A stretch of DNA of 64,000 bases from JBAZLV01 sp964586075. Lineage in GTDB: Bacteria; Nitrospirota; UBA9217. Both the position numbers and the translations under genes were made by a program. The notes under the pieces were generated by a model, which was not told where the DNA came from, made no database searches, and worked only from the letters and a program-made list of their open reading frames with translations. The DNA lies in NCBI GenBank assembly GCA_964586075.1, contig CAZPGZ010000011.1:1-64000 (forward strand), given 5' to 3'. Below are positions 6,879 through 16,038 of the stretch, piece after piece. Each line of letters starts with the position of its first letter. Positions within the stretch are counted from its first letter, which is position 1.

Positions 6879-8402
6879 TTAATATGTTACGTGATTATAA
6901 AGTTTTACATAAGACGTTTTAAGATTCCTTACAACATCTTGGTAAACCTCAAAATACTTGCTGTATTTCGCATGATTGTCCCAGTTTGGCTGCAACTCGT
7001 TTTTGATTTTTACACAGGCTTTGACTGCTTCAAGTTCTGAACCAAACACCTCCTTTCCAACTCCTGCGAGAAGCGCTCCGCCGAAAGAAGAATCGTCGTT
7101 TTCGGGCCGCAATACCGGAACTCCGATTACGTCGCTCACAATCTGGCACCACAAATTGCTTCTTGATCCACCACCGATTAATCTGACGTCCTTGATCCCC
7201 GGCATGATATCGAGCGCAATCTGATAGCAGTCTTTGAGACTAAATGCAACTCCTTCCAGCACTGACCTGGCAAAATATTTCTTCTCGTGAACCATGCCAA
7301 TGCCGATAAAACTAGCCCGGAGCTTCGAATCATAATAGGGGCAGCGCTCGCCGAGCAAATAGGGATGATACATGAGTCCAAGGGCTCCTACGGGAACCTG
7401 GCTGGCAAGTTCGTCCATGAACCGATAAATGTTCCTGCCATTCCTTTCGTATTCCTTTTTTTCTTCTGAGAAAAAGTTATCACGCAGCCAGCGGTAAGAC
7501 GAAGCACAGGTGTTGGTAGCCAACGCTGTATACCACACTTTTTCCACAACATGGGGATAGGTAAAAGATTTCGGATGAGGTTGCGGGTCTTTTGTGACCA
7601 GATTTATGTTTCCAGCCGTAGCGAGTTTGATTATCATCTGCCCAGGCTCTACGGCCCCGGCGCCAAAATCTTCGGCGGCAGTATCTGAGCAACCTGCGAC
7701 AACAGGCAAACCTTCCGGAAGGCCTGTTAGTTCCGCTGCTTGCCGGGTTACTTTCCCAACTACATCCTTTGATTTAAAAATAGGAGGCAATACGCTATAC
7801 GGCAGCTCAATCATCGAGCACAGGTCTTTTGACCAATTGCGCAGGCGGGCATCATAGAGCAGGCTGCCTTGTGCATCAACATGATCGGTGCTCCAGTCAC
7901 CGGTAAGAAAACCGCGGACATAATCCTTGACGAAACATACTTTTGCTATTTTAGCGTATGCCTCTGGCTCGTTCTCCTTTATCCATAAGAGCTGCGGCAG
8001 CGTCCATGTCGGTGAAGGATACTGCATTCCTATATAAAATATTTCTTCTCCGAAGCGCTTATTTAGCCAATCACTCTGTTTGATGCTTCGTTGATCGGTC
8101 CACATGATGCATGGCCGGATTATCCGACCGTCGCTGTCAAGCAATACTGCATTATGAGTAGAGGCCGTCACTGCCAAACTTACTAAACCCCGCCCCTTAT
8201 TTTGGCACTGTTCCAAACATGCTTTGACAGTTTCGAGCAGAACCTTTATCCAGTCAGCTGGATTCTGCTCACTCCATCCAGGATGAGGATAATGGGTTGC
8301 GTATTCCGTATACGCTCTTCCCAATACCCTTCCCTTGGCATGAATAACAGTTACCTTACATCCTCCGGTGCCAAAATCTATGCCCATCAGTTCAGGCAGC
8401 AC
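6879..8402 (-). CDS. FGGY-family carbohydrate kinase, xylulokinase-like
   Basis: 507 residues starting at GTG (8402) with GGAGAGG five bases upstream. The N-terminal ATPase half begins MGIDFGTGGCKVTVI and contains the sugar-facing MWTDQRS. The catalytic base Asp240 sits in GCSDTAAEDFGAG. The C-terminal half has GVAFSLKDCY and the second signature DVRLIGGGSRSNLWCQ. It phosphorylates a sugar, ketose or polyol using ATP in the cytoplasm. The neighbours (FAD oxidase, Fe-S protein, alcohol dehydrogenase, permease) suggest it traps a ketose produced by oxidation. The exact substrate cannot be read. A good sigma-70-like promoter lies just upstream. Confidence 0.9.
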   Translation of the reverse strand: MLPELMGIDFGTGGCKVTVIHAKGRVLGRAYTEYATHYPHPGWSEQNPADWIKVLLETVKACLEQCQNKGRGLVSLAVTASTHNAVLLDSDGRIIRPCIMWTDQRSIKQSDWLNKRFGEEIFYIGMQYPSPTWTLPQLLWIKENEPEAYAKIAKVCFVKDYVRGFLTGDWSTDHVDAQGSLLYDARLRNWSKDLCSMIELPYSVLPPIFKSKDVVGKVTRQAAELTGLPEGLPVVAGCSDTAAEDFGAGAVEPGQMIIKLATAGNINLVTKDPQPHPKSFTYPHVVEKVWYTALATNTCASSYRWLRDNFFSEEKKEYERNGRNIYRFMDELASQVPVGALGLMYHPYLLGERCPYYDSKLRASFIGIGMVHEKKYFARSVLEGVAFSLKDCYQIALDIMPGIKDVRLIGGGSRSNLWCQIVSDVIGVPVLRPENDDSSFGGALLAGVGKEVFGSELEAVKACVKIKNELQPNWDNHAKYSKYFEVYQDVVRNLKTSYVKLYNHVTY

Positions 8403-8469
8403 TTTTTCCTCTCCATCTCCTTGTCAGGATACGTGGATAAAGCTTAAAGCAAAGGCTCAGCCGTCCAAA

Positions 8470-8498
8470 TGTATATTTTTTCGAATAGAATATTGCAA
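8470..8498 (-). promoter_or_regulatory. internal promoter before the FGGY kinase
   Basis: On the minus strand TTGCAA (8493-8498), a 17-bp spacer and TATACA (8470-8475) lie in the 123-bp gap between the Fe-S protein and the kinase. This would allow the kinase and downstream genes to be expressed apart from the oxidase genes. Confidence 0.5.
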
Positions 8499-8525
8499 TG
8501 ATAATCATCTCTTACCCAGAGCTAT

Positions 8526-9668
8526 TCACAACATTGACGCGAGCAATTCCGCAATATGCAGTACTTCTATATTTTTTTCTTTTGCAGCCCTGCCCAACTG
8601 GTCCTTGCATGTCGAACAGGTCGTGACAAGTGTGTCGAACTCGATCACGTTTTGGCGAATGTGGTCAATCTGGTACGATGCAACCATATCCGCTGTAGCG
8701 GCATCTACGAAGCGCGTGCCGCCGCAACCGCCGCAGCACAACGATTCCGGGACCCTGAGCGTTTTGTCGACCAAATTCTCCGCATTGAACATATCTATCG
8801 CCACGCCGGGAATGTGTCTCAATAAATTTATCGTTGGGTCGAAACGTCCAAGACTCCGCGCCATTCGGCAGGGACTCTGCACGCGAATTTTCATGTCCCG
8901 CTGGTTTTTGACCGTTATCTTTTTATTTTCTCTGCTGAGGTCTGCAAAATAGTCGGGGAAATTGACTATTTCAACAGTACCGGTCTTGTCCATCTCCCGA
9001 AATGATGCATTCATCCAATACGCACACGTGGGGCAGACGGTGACTATTTTTTTTACACCCGTATCAAGGATTATGCGCGCTAACTTTTCTGCATGAGCAG
9101 AGAACTCTTTGCTGAAACCAAGCTCCTTGAGCGGCGCAGCGCAGCAATCCGCTCCGGCCAACATAGTATAGTTTACATTCGCCATATCCAGGAGCTTAAG
9201 CGCGGATTCAATTATATTGTGTTCTTTATACAAGGCAGTACATCCCGGAAAGAAAGCGACTGCGGCAGTTTTTGATATGCGACCTCCGGCAAAACGTTCG
9301 GGTTGAATCCTATCGTTGAACGGATTTCCATACGTCAAAAAGTTGCTCTTTACAGCTGCTGCTTCCTCGCAAACTCCTCCCGCTGCTACAGCTTTCTCCC
9401 GGGCGGCCAGAATAACTTCAGGAAGATTCTGCTGGGTAATGCATGATTCGTAACATGCGCCGCAGAGTGTACAATTGGCGATCAGATTTTTGTGTGATTC
9501 ATCATCGATTGCCGAGAGCCCCTGCTCACTTGCAAAAATATTCAAGGCCAATCCGCGCGGCGACCCCGATTCTTTTGCTGTTGCGTTCCCCACGGGACAT
9601 ACGTGACGGCACATCACGCAAAAACGACAGTTATTCAGGGTCTCTTTGTATAATGCTTGATCCATCAC
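8526..9668 (-). CDS. (Fe-S)-binding CCG-domain protein, GlcF-like oxidase subunit
   Basis: 380 residues. The N-terminal ferredoxin part has two 4Fe-4S motifs: CRFCVMCRHVCPVG (residues ~15-28) and CTLCGACYESC. Two cysteine-rich CCG domains follow, with FFPGCTALYKEHN/GADCCAAPLKELG and SPCRMARSLG/ESLCCGGCGGTRF. This layout matches GlcF of glycolate oxidase and related subunits that take electrons from a FAD dehydrogenase and pass them to quinone or a heterodisulfide-type acceptor. It begins nine bases after the FAD protein, so the two very likely form one enzyme complex. Confidence 0.9.
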   Translation of the reverse strand: MMDQALYKETLNNCRFCVMCRHVCPVGNATAKESGSPRGLALNIFASEQGLSAIDDESHKNLIANCTLCGACYESCITQQNLPEVILAAREKAVAAGGVCEEAAAVKSNFLTYGNPFNDRIQPERFAGGRISKTAAVAFFPGCTALYKEHNIIESALKLLDMANVNYTMLAGADCCAAPLKELGFSKEFSAHAEKLARIILDTGVKKIVTVCPTCAYWMNASFREMDKTGTVEIVNFPDYFADLSRENKKITVKNQRDMKIRVQSPCRMARSLGRFDPTINLLRHIPGVAIDMFNAENLVDKTLRVPESLCCGGCGGTRFVDAATADMVASYQIDHIRQNVIEFDTLVTTCSTCKDQLGRAAKEKNIEVLHIAELLASML

Positions 9669-9677
9669 CTTGCTCCT

Positions 9678-11117
9678 CTATAATTTGAAGCCCAGTTTGC
9701 CCGGGTTCATAATATTGTTTGGATCCAGCTGCTTTTTAATGCCTTCCAGCACTTCAAAACCGAAACCATACTGACGGCGCATAAACGGCCCCAGTTTCAG
9801 GCCAATGCCGTGATGTTCGTTGACAACGCCGCCATGCTTCAGCGCCGCGTTGATGCCGGTGCTCCATATGTTGTAGTAAAGACGTGCAGCCTCATGAGCA
9901 TCTGCCGGAGGCTCATCAATGAAAAAGCGAGCATAAACCATTGCCCCCCATGCATACCAGTGAGAGAAATGGCCCGTAAATCGAGCATTCCATTTGGCAT
10001 ATTTACCTTCGATTTCCTCTTTCATGTGATAGTAAAGCGGTAAAATTTCCTTGAAGGTCGTTACGCTGTCCATCGTGCCGAACGCGCTGGGGAGATGCGG
10101 AGTTAAGGGCGGATAGTAGAAATCATAGCGATGATCCCACCAATGCTGACCGGGTTCTTCTCCTAAATCTTTTGCTCCAAGATTTTGGCAAATTTTCAAC
10201 GTCTCCTTTTTCTCAGACTCAAGCATATCTCCTCTCCGGCCCTCGAAGCCCAATATAAGGACGTTGCCAACAAGCTTCATGCCCAGCACTCTGTTGACAA
10301 AGGATTTGGTTGAGGGATCATCATACAGGCGAATAACCGCAGGTCTTAATCCTGCCAGCATAATTTGACGTCCGGCCTCCATGCCGCTTTCCAAATTATC
10401 AAACAAGAGACAGCGAAAAGACCGTTCTGTCGGTTTGTCTATGATCTTTACCCGCGCTTTCGTGATAACCCCCAGGGTACCTTCGGAACCAATAAACAGC
10501 TGCGTCGTTTCCGGTCCAGTAGCGTTGCGCGGCACCGGGATGCTCTGGAAAATCGTCCCCGTGGGCAGAACGACTTCCAATCCCAGCACGAGGTCTTCGA
10601 TCTTTCCATACTTCGTAGACATTACGCCAGAACCTCGTGCCGCGATGCATCCTCCCACCGAAGCACTGTATATGGAAGCAGGATAGTGCGGGAAAGAAAG
10701 CTCCTGTTTGTTGAGCGCCCGTTCGAAATTGACGAGAAGCGCACCCGTTTCCACGGTCGCCACCTGCGATTTTTCGTCAATGTCAAGGATTCTATTCATG
10801 CGCTTGAGGTCGATGATGATCCCGCCGCAAATTGCCAAGCCGCCGCCCTGCGTTCCGGAACCGCCCGCGATCGGAATTACCGGCACACGGTATTCCGTCG
10901 CCAATTTTATGATGTCTGAAATCTGTGCGGCGCTGTCGGGGCGCACAATCATATCCGGCATGCTCGGTTGTTTTGCCCTGTCAAGCCACATCGCGGGGAC
11001 CCAGGAGACATCAGTCGAATAAGCCATACGATCGGCCTGTTTATCTGTTATGTTATCGTCACCGACGATCTCACCTAATCTGGCATACAGCATGTCATAT
11101 ACGTAACTGTTGAACAC
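9678..11117 (-). CDS. FAD-binding oxidase, GlcD / alkyl-DHAP synthase-like
   Basis: 479 residues. The PCMH-type FAD domain shows PVIPIAGGSGTQGGG, the covalent or close FAD loop region (SASVGGCIAARGSGVMSTKYG) and FIGSEGTLGVITKA. The C-terminal cap carries VNEHHGIGLKLGPFMR and ends LDPNNIMNPGKLGF. The HHG motif and overall layout resemble the alkyl-dihydroxyacetonephosphate synthase / D-lactate / glycolate dehydrogenase superfamily. With the adjacent CCG subunit it should oxidise a 2-hydroxy acid or polyol. It is the first structural gene of the operon, 89 bp after the regulator. Confidence 0.9.
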   Translation of the reverse strand: MFNSYVYDMLYARLGEIVGDDNITDKQADRMAYSTDVSWVPAMWLDRAKQPSMPDMIVRPDSAAQISDIIKLATEYRVPVIPIAGGSGTQGGGLAICGGIIIDLKRMNRILDIDEKSQVATVETGALLVNFERALNKQELSFPHYPASIYSASVGGCIAARGSGVMSTKYGKIEDLVLGLEVVLPTGTIFQSIPVPRNATGPETTQLFIGSEGTLGVITKARVKIIDKPTERSFRCLLFDNLESGMEAGRQIMLAGLRPAVIRLYDDPSTKSFVNRVLGMKLVGNVLILGFEGRRGDMLESEKKETLKICQNLGAKDLGEEPGQHWWDHRYDFYYPPLTPHLPSAFGTMDSVTTFKEILPLYYHMKEEIEGKYAKWNARFTGHFSHWYAWGAMVYARFFIDEPPADAHEAARLYYNIWSTGINAALKHGGVVNEHHGIGLKLGPFMRRQYGFGFEVLEGIKKQLDPNNIMNPGKLGFKL

Positions 11118-11206
11118 GAATCATACCTCCAGGACTATAGTGATGAAAAAAACAACTTGTGCGATTGGACAGTGCGGTTATTGCAGCACATTGCCCGGAT
11201 TGTTTG

Positions 11207-12091
11207 CTAATATTTCTTACATTGCAGCGCCCGTTCTATTCTTTTGATAGCATCGTAGCCTTTTTCTTTTTTTCGCAAAGCGACATACACGTACAGCGTA
11301 TCGATTATGCTCAATTGAGCGATTCGCGAGGCAAGAGCCAATATTCGATACCTCGTTTCCTGTGAAGCGGTATATAAATGGATGTCGGAATACTTTAAGA
11401 CAGGTGATTTGCCGTAGTTGGTAATGCAAATTGTGGTTGCACCGCATTCTTTTGCGATTTGCAATGCCTCTGTTATGTCCTTCGAAGAACCGGAATGCGA
11501 AATGCCGATGGCTACATCTTCCGGAGTAAGATGGGAGGCCACGATAACCTGCATATGATTATCGCAATAGGCCGCGCACTCAACACCGGTCCGCAAAAAC
11601 TTATGCTGAGCATCCATAGCCACGGGAGCCGAATTGCCAAGTCCAAAGACTACGATTTTTCTCGCGCGGAGGATGGCTTCTGCAGCTTTTTCCACCTCTG
11701 TCACATCCAGCACATCCCTGGTATGAGAAAGCGTTTGGATAACGCTTTGAAATATCTTGCTCAATACTTCGGGGATTTTATCACTTTCAGTTATTTCTTC
11801 ATGAATGCTTTGCAGAGGCGAAATCATCTCTTGCGCAAAAGCAATTTTTAAATCTTGATAGCCCTTAAATCCCAGTTTTCTTGCAAAACGAACCACGGTC
11901 GCTTCGCTGACGTCGGCTTTCTCAGCTAGTTCCGTAATTGTCAGATGTATGATTTCTTGAGAATTTTCTTGCAAGAGATTGGCAATCCTCTTTTCAGCCG
12001 TGCCTAAAATACTATAAACGGATTGAATTCGCAGAGATGTGCTTGAAATAGTATCTACAGTATTGGTAATTGGAACTACTTTCCTTCTCAT
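11207..12091 (-). CDS. MurR/RpiR-family transcriptional regulator
   Basis: 294 residues. The N-terminal HTH_6 domain includes HLTITELAEKADVSEATVVR and FARKLGFKGYQDLKIAFA. The C-terminal SIS domain (residues ~130-270) includes KIVVFGLGNSAPVAMDAQHK and AIGISHSGSSKDITEALQIA, which bind phosphorylated sugars. It is the first gene of the catabolic operon and same-strand with it, so it probably controls its own operon in response to a phosphosugar made by the FGGY kinase. A promoter (12180-12208) and a perfect palindrome (12140-12154) upstream support autoregulation. Confidence 0.92.
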   Translation of the reverse strand: MRRKVVPITNTVDTISSTSLRIQSVYSILGTAEKRIANLLQENSQEIIHLTITELAEKADVSEATVVRFARKLGFKGYQDLKIAFAQEMISPLQSIHEEITESDKIPEVLSKIFQSVIQTLSHTRDVLDVTEVEKAAEAILRARKIVVFGLGNSAPVAMDAQHKFLRTGVECAAYCDNHMQVIVASHLTPEDVAIGISHSGSSKDITEALQIAKECGATTICITNYGKSPVLKYSDIHLYTASQETRYRILALASRIAQLSIIDTLYVYVALRKKEKGYDAIKRIERALQCKKY

Positions 12092-12139
12092 AAGATCACC
12101 AGCCTTAATTTTTTAATCGCGAGATGAGATACAAGTTAA

Positions 12140-12154
12140 TGAAAATTATTTTCA
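12140..12154. promoter_or_regulatory. palindromic operator upstream of rpiR-type gene
   Basis: TGAAAATTATTTTCA is a perfect inverted repeat with a single central base. It lies about 20-33 bases downstream of the predicted start point of the promoter at 12180-12208. A further GAAAAT half-site overlaps the start point (12174-12179). Position and symmetry fit repression by the RpiR-type dimer encoded next door. Confidence 0.6.
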
Positions 12155-12179
12155 CTATTTATTAGCATTTAATGAAAAT

Positions 12180-12208
12180 ATCCTACATAATAGTACTAAC
12201 AATGTCAA
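12180..12208 (-). promoter_or_regulatory. promoter of the catabolic operon
   Basis: On the minus strand TTGACA (12203-12208), a 17-bp spacer and TAGGAT (12180-12185). It drives the RpiR-type gene and probably the whole operon down to the cupin. The region 12092-12503 otherwise holds only this promoter, the operator and the carB terminator; a plus-strand frame at 12172-12375 has no protein features. Confidence 0.6.
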
Positions 12209-12374
12209 GCATTAATAAAATGCCTAAAGACAGGAATTGCCTCTTAGACCTGGACGCTCTGATCAGTTGTTTTATTGTTATTTGTTTTACATTTTTGTTA
12301 ACCTTGATTACTCTATTTTCTGCCTTTTATATCAAAAAAAATCGGCATTCTGCCACCATCCTTACGGGCATGTG

Positions 12375-12410
12375 AAAAACAAAAAAATCGTATTTATTCA
12401 ATACGATTTT
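12375..12410 (-). terminator. terminator of carB
   Basis: An 11-bp perfect stem, AAAATCGTATT/AATACGATTTT (12384-12394 with 12400-12410), with a 5-base loop, followed on the minus strand by a U-rich run interrupted once. It lies about 95 bp after the carB stop. Confidence 0.85.
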
Positions 12411-12503
12411 AGTGTTTTAGATCGGTTGTGGGTTTGAAATTTCTGACTTAGGAATTAAAACACGCGACTTGTTTCAGATTAAGAATAACGTCTGCCTTTT
12501 GAC

Positions 12504-15500
12504 TCATCTGATGTCCTGGTGATATGCCTGGATTGATTTTACATCTCCAATCCCCTTTTTTTCGATATACTCCCTGATGCCTTCAGCCGCTGCTTTAAAA
12601 GCGGCGGTTGTGGTGATATATGGTATTTTATACTTGATCGCCGTTTTTCTTATATAGGAATCATCATACATGCCGCCTTTTCCGACCGGCGTATTCACCA
12701 CAAGATGTATTTCCTTGTTATGGAGGGCGTCAAGAATATTGGGACGACCTTCGTACACTTTTTTGATATGTGACGAAGGAACGCCGTTTTGCACGAGAAA
12801 CGTATGGGTGTTCCCGGTCGCCAGAATATTGAAACCGCACGTATGCAGCGTTTGCGCCGCCCCAAGTATGTCATTTTTATCCCGATCGTTAACCGTTATG
12901 AGCACGCTTCCTTCCAGAGGAAGTTTTTGCCCTGCCGCTTCCTGGGATTTGAAGAACGCGAGACCGAATGAATCAGCGATTCCGAGAACTTCGCCGGTAG
13001 ATTTCATTTCCGGCCCCAGAGTCGGGTCAACTTCGGGAAACATGTTGAACGGGAATACGGACTCTTTTATACCCACGTGGGTATACTTTTTCGGTCTCAG
13101 CGCCATCTGGCTGAGCTTTTTGCCGAGCATAAGCTGTGTGGCTATACGCGCCATCTGGACACCAGTCACCTTGGACACAAGAGGAACGGTTCTGCTGGCG
13201 CGGGGGTTTGCTTCGAGAATATATACGACGTCCTTCGCAATCGCATACTGAATATTCATAAGTCCCACGACCTTCAATTCTATGGCGAGTGATCTGGTGT
13301 ATTCTTGAATCGATCTGACATGCTTTTCAGAAAGCGTGCGGGGAGGTATTACGCAGGCGCTGTCTCCGGAATGAATGCCGGCCAGCTCGATATGCTCCAT
13401 AATAGACGGTACAAATGCGTCCTCACCGTCCGCGATCGCGTCCGCCTCAGCCTCTATTGCGTCTTCGAGAAACTTGTCGATCAGAACCGGTCGGCCGGGC
13501 GAAATATCAATGGCGGCATTTATGTATGCCGTAAGCATGGCATCGTCATACACAACCTCCATGCCTCTCCCGCCCAGAACGTACGACGGCCGCACCATGA
13601 GCGGGTAGCCGATCCGTCGGGCCGCTGTAAGCGCTTCTTCAAGCGTAACTGCGGTATCACTTTCCGGCTGCGGTATCCCGAGTTTCTGGACAACATTTTT
13701 GAAGCGTTTTCTGTCTTCCGCCAGGTCGATGCTTTCCGTGGACGTGCCGAGTATCTTTACCCCGGCCTCTTCAAGTTCTTTGGCGATATTAAGCGGCGTC
13801 TGACCGCCGAACTGGACAATGACACCGGCAGGCTTTTCGTGATGATAAATGCTTAAAACGTCTTCCACGGTAAGTGGCTCAAAATAGAGCTTGTTGGACG
13901 TGTCATAATCGGTGGAGACTGTTTCCGGATTGCAGTTGACCATGATCGACTCAAAGCCCTCATCCCGCAATGCAAAAGCGGCATGGACACAGGTATAGTC
14001 GAACTCAATCCCCTGTCCGATTCTATTCGGTCCTCCTCCGAGAATCATCACCTTGGGCTTGTCGCTGACTTTCACTTCGTTCGGTGCGTTATACGTTGAG
14101 TAGTAATACGCCGCGTCCGCGCCGCTGACCGGCACTGCACGCCATGCTTCGGTTTTCCCGAGTGAAATTCGTCGGTCTCTTATATTCTTTTCAGAAACAT
14201 CGAGTATCTGCGCAAGGTATCTGTCCGAGAAGCCGTCCTCTTTTGCCCTGACGAGAAGATTATCCGGAAGCGTTTTCCCTTTATATCTCAAAATTTGTTC
14301 TTCAAGCTCTACCAGTTCTTTCATCTGGTTGAGGAACCAGTGTTTGATTTTTGTTTTTTGAAACAAGTCATCAACAGACGCGCCTTTTCGCAGCGCCTCA
14401 TACAAAATGAACTGACGTTCTGAAGACGGTTCTTTGAGCAAAGCCATGAGTTCATTCAGGGAGAGCTGGTTGAAGTTTTTAGCGAAACCCAGGCCATAGC
14501 GCTTGTTTTCCAGGGATCGGATCGCCTTCTGAAATGCTTCCTTGTAGGTTTTGCCGATGCTCATGACTTCTCCCACGGCCTTCATCTGCGTCCCGAGTTT
14601 GTCTTCCGCTTCCTTGAATTTTTCAAATGCCCATCGCGCGAACTTAATGACGACATAATCCCCAGAAGGGGTGTATTTATCAAGCGTACCGCTTCGATAA
14701 TAGGGAATGTCCTTCAAGGTGCTGCCGCCGGCGAGTTTGGCGGAGATAAGTGCTATGGGGAACCCTGTTGCCTTGGAAGCGAGTGCGGACGAACGCGATG
14801 TCCTCGGATTTATTTCGATGACGACAACTCGGCCGTCAGCCGGATTGTGTGCGAACTGAATGTTCGTTCCGCCGATGACCTGTATTGCTTCGACAATTCT
14901 ATACGAGTATTCTTGCAGTTTCCTTTGCAGATTCTCTGAAATGGTGAGCATGGGGGCGGCGCAGAATGAATCACCGGTGTGGACACCCATGGGGTCGATG
15001 TTTTCGATAAAGCAGACCGTGATCATGGTATTGTCCGCGTCCCGCACCACCTCGAGTTCCAGTTCCTCCCATCCGATCACCGATTCCTCGATCAGCACCT
15101 GGCCGATAAGGCTGGCGGAAATGCCCCTGCTTACAATCGTGTTGAGTTCTTCCTTGTTGTACGCGATGCCGCCGCCGGTTCCCCCCATCGTATATGCGGG
15201 TCTGATAATAACAGGGAATCCAAGCCGTTCAGCAATCTGAAACGCTTCCTCATAGGAATAGGCGAGAGCACTTTCGGGCATGGGAATGCCGAGTTTATTC
15301 ATCGTTTTCTTGAATTCATTTCTATCTTCGCCACGTTCAATGGCGTCCGCCTGAACACCGATGATGCGCACGCCATATTTTTCGAGAATACCCCGTTTCG
15401 AGAGTTCTGCGGAAAGATTCAGTCCGGTCTGTCCGCCGAGATTTGACAGTAGTCCTTCCGGCCGTTCTTTTTTTATTATTTTTTCGAGCACTTCAATCGT

Positions 15501-15716
15501 AAGCGGTTCCACATACGTCGCGTCCGCCATGCCGGGGTCGGTCATGATGGTTGCGGGATTGGAATTAACCAGAACAATCTTATACCCGGCAGCTCGAAGC
15601 GCTTTGCAGGCCTGGGTTCCGGAATAATCAAATTCACACGCCTGACCGATAATAATGGGACCCGAACCGATGATGAGAACTTTATCGATGCCGTCAATTT
15701 TTTTTAATGGCTTCAT
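12504..15716 (-). CDS. carB: carbamoyl-phosphate synthase large subunit
   Basis: 1070 residues from the ATG at 15716 (the frame has a TTG six codons earlier). It makes carbamoyl phosphate from ammonia, bicarbonate and two ATP for pyrimidine and arginine synthesis. The two homologous ATP-grasp halves are plain: the first with KVLIIGSGPIIIGQACEFDY, the second with KVMILGGGPNRIGQGIEFDY, each followed by glycine-rich ATP loops (MGGTGGGIAYN; LGGRGMEVVYD). The C-terminal MGS-like allosteric domain (residues ~930 on) includes NTPVGKGGMYDDSYIRK. No carA is adjacent. The gene is alone, with its own promoter and terminator. Confidence 0.97.
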   Translation of the reverse strand: MKPLKKIDGIDKVLIIGSGPIIIGQACEFDYSGTQACKALRAAGYKIVLVNSNPATIMTDPGMADATYVEPLTIEVLEKIIKKERPEGLLSNLGGQTGLNLSAELSKRGILEKYGVRIIGVQADAIERGEDRNEFKKTMNKLGIPMPESALAYSYEEAFQIAERLGFPVIIRPAYTMGGTGGGIAYNKEELNTIVSRGISASLIGQVLIEESVIGWEELELEVVRDADNTMITVCFIENIDPMGVHTGDSFCAAPMLTISENLQRKLQEYSYRIVEAIQVIGGTNIQFAHNPADGRVVVIEINPRTSRSSALASKATGFPIALISAKLAGGSTLKDIPYYRSGTLDKYTPSGDYVVIKFARWAFEKFKEAEDKLGTQMKAVGEVMSIGKTYKEAFQKAIRSLENKRYGLGFAKNFNQLSLNELMALLKEPSSERQFILYEALRKGASVDDLFQKTKIKHWFLNQMKELVELEEQILRYKGKTLPDNLLVRAKEDGFSDRYLAQILDVSEKNIRDRRISLGKTEAWRAVPVSGADAAYYYSTYNAPNEVKVSDKPKVMILGGGPNRIGQGIEFDYTCVHAAFALRDEGFESIMVNCNPETVSTDYDTSNKLYFEPLTVEDVLSIYHHEKPAGVIVQFGGQTPLNIAKELEEAGVKILGTSTESIDLAEDRKRFKNVVQKLGIPQPESDTAVTLEEALTAARRIGYPLMVRPSYVLGGRGMEVVYDDAMLTAYINAAIDISPGRPVLIDKFLEDAIEAEADAIADGEDAFVPSIMEHIELAGIHSGDSACVIPPRTLSEKHVRSIQEYTRSLAIELKVVGLMNIQYAIAKDVVYILEANPRASRTVPLVSKVTGVQMARIATQLMLGKKLSQMALRPKKYTHVGIKESVFPFNMFPEVDPTLGPEMKSTGEVLGIADSFGLAFFKSQEAAGQKLPLEGSVLITVNDRDKNDILGAAQTLHTCGFNILATGNTHTFLVQNGVPSSHIKKVYEGRPNILDALHNKEIHLVVNTPVGKGGMYDDSYIRKTAIKYKIPYITTTAAFKAAAEGIREYIEKKGIGDVKSIQAYHQDIR

Positions 15717-15751
15717 ACAAGGGGTTCCTATCAAATGGGATTTTGTAAGTG

Positions 15752-15780
15752 ATACTAATTAAATATGCGGTCAGAGTCAA
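15752..15780 (-). promoter_or_regulatory. carB promoter
   Basis: On the minus strand TTGACT (15775-15780), a 17-bp spacer and TAGTAT (15752-15757), placing the start point close to the gene and leaving no room for a long leader. Confidence 0.55.
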
Positions 15781-16038
15781 GTAAAACTTAATCCAATCTT
15801 AACTATGAAAGCTCAAACTTGTCGGTTCTATATGTGAGAACACTAGGGATGCCGTTAATTGTTGGTAATTTCATATTCTTTTGTCAGATGCGGCTTAGAA
15901 AAAGCAAAATATGCCTTTGGAATTGCTATACTGAAAAAAAAATTTACGATGATGTTTGATGTAAATTTGATGGAGTGTTTGTCAGAAAATTGCCGATGAG
16001 CATCTGGTACATTGCTTTGATAGACAGGTATGTTGTTA
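15781..16038. other. intergenic stretch upstream of carB
   Basis: Together with the carB promoter this makes a gap of about 320 bp. The rest is AT-rich with no gene, hairpin terminator or riboswitch that I can recognise. Confidence 0.5.

Noticed and set aside
12172..12375. 67-codon plus-strand frame in the rpiR-carB gap
   Set aside because: It overlaps a predicted promoter and near-operator sequence, has no ribosome site and no protein-like pattern.
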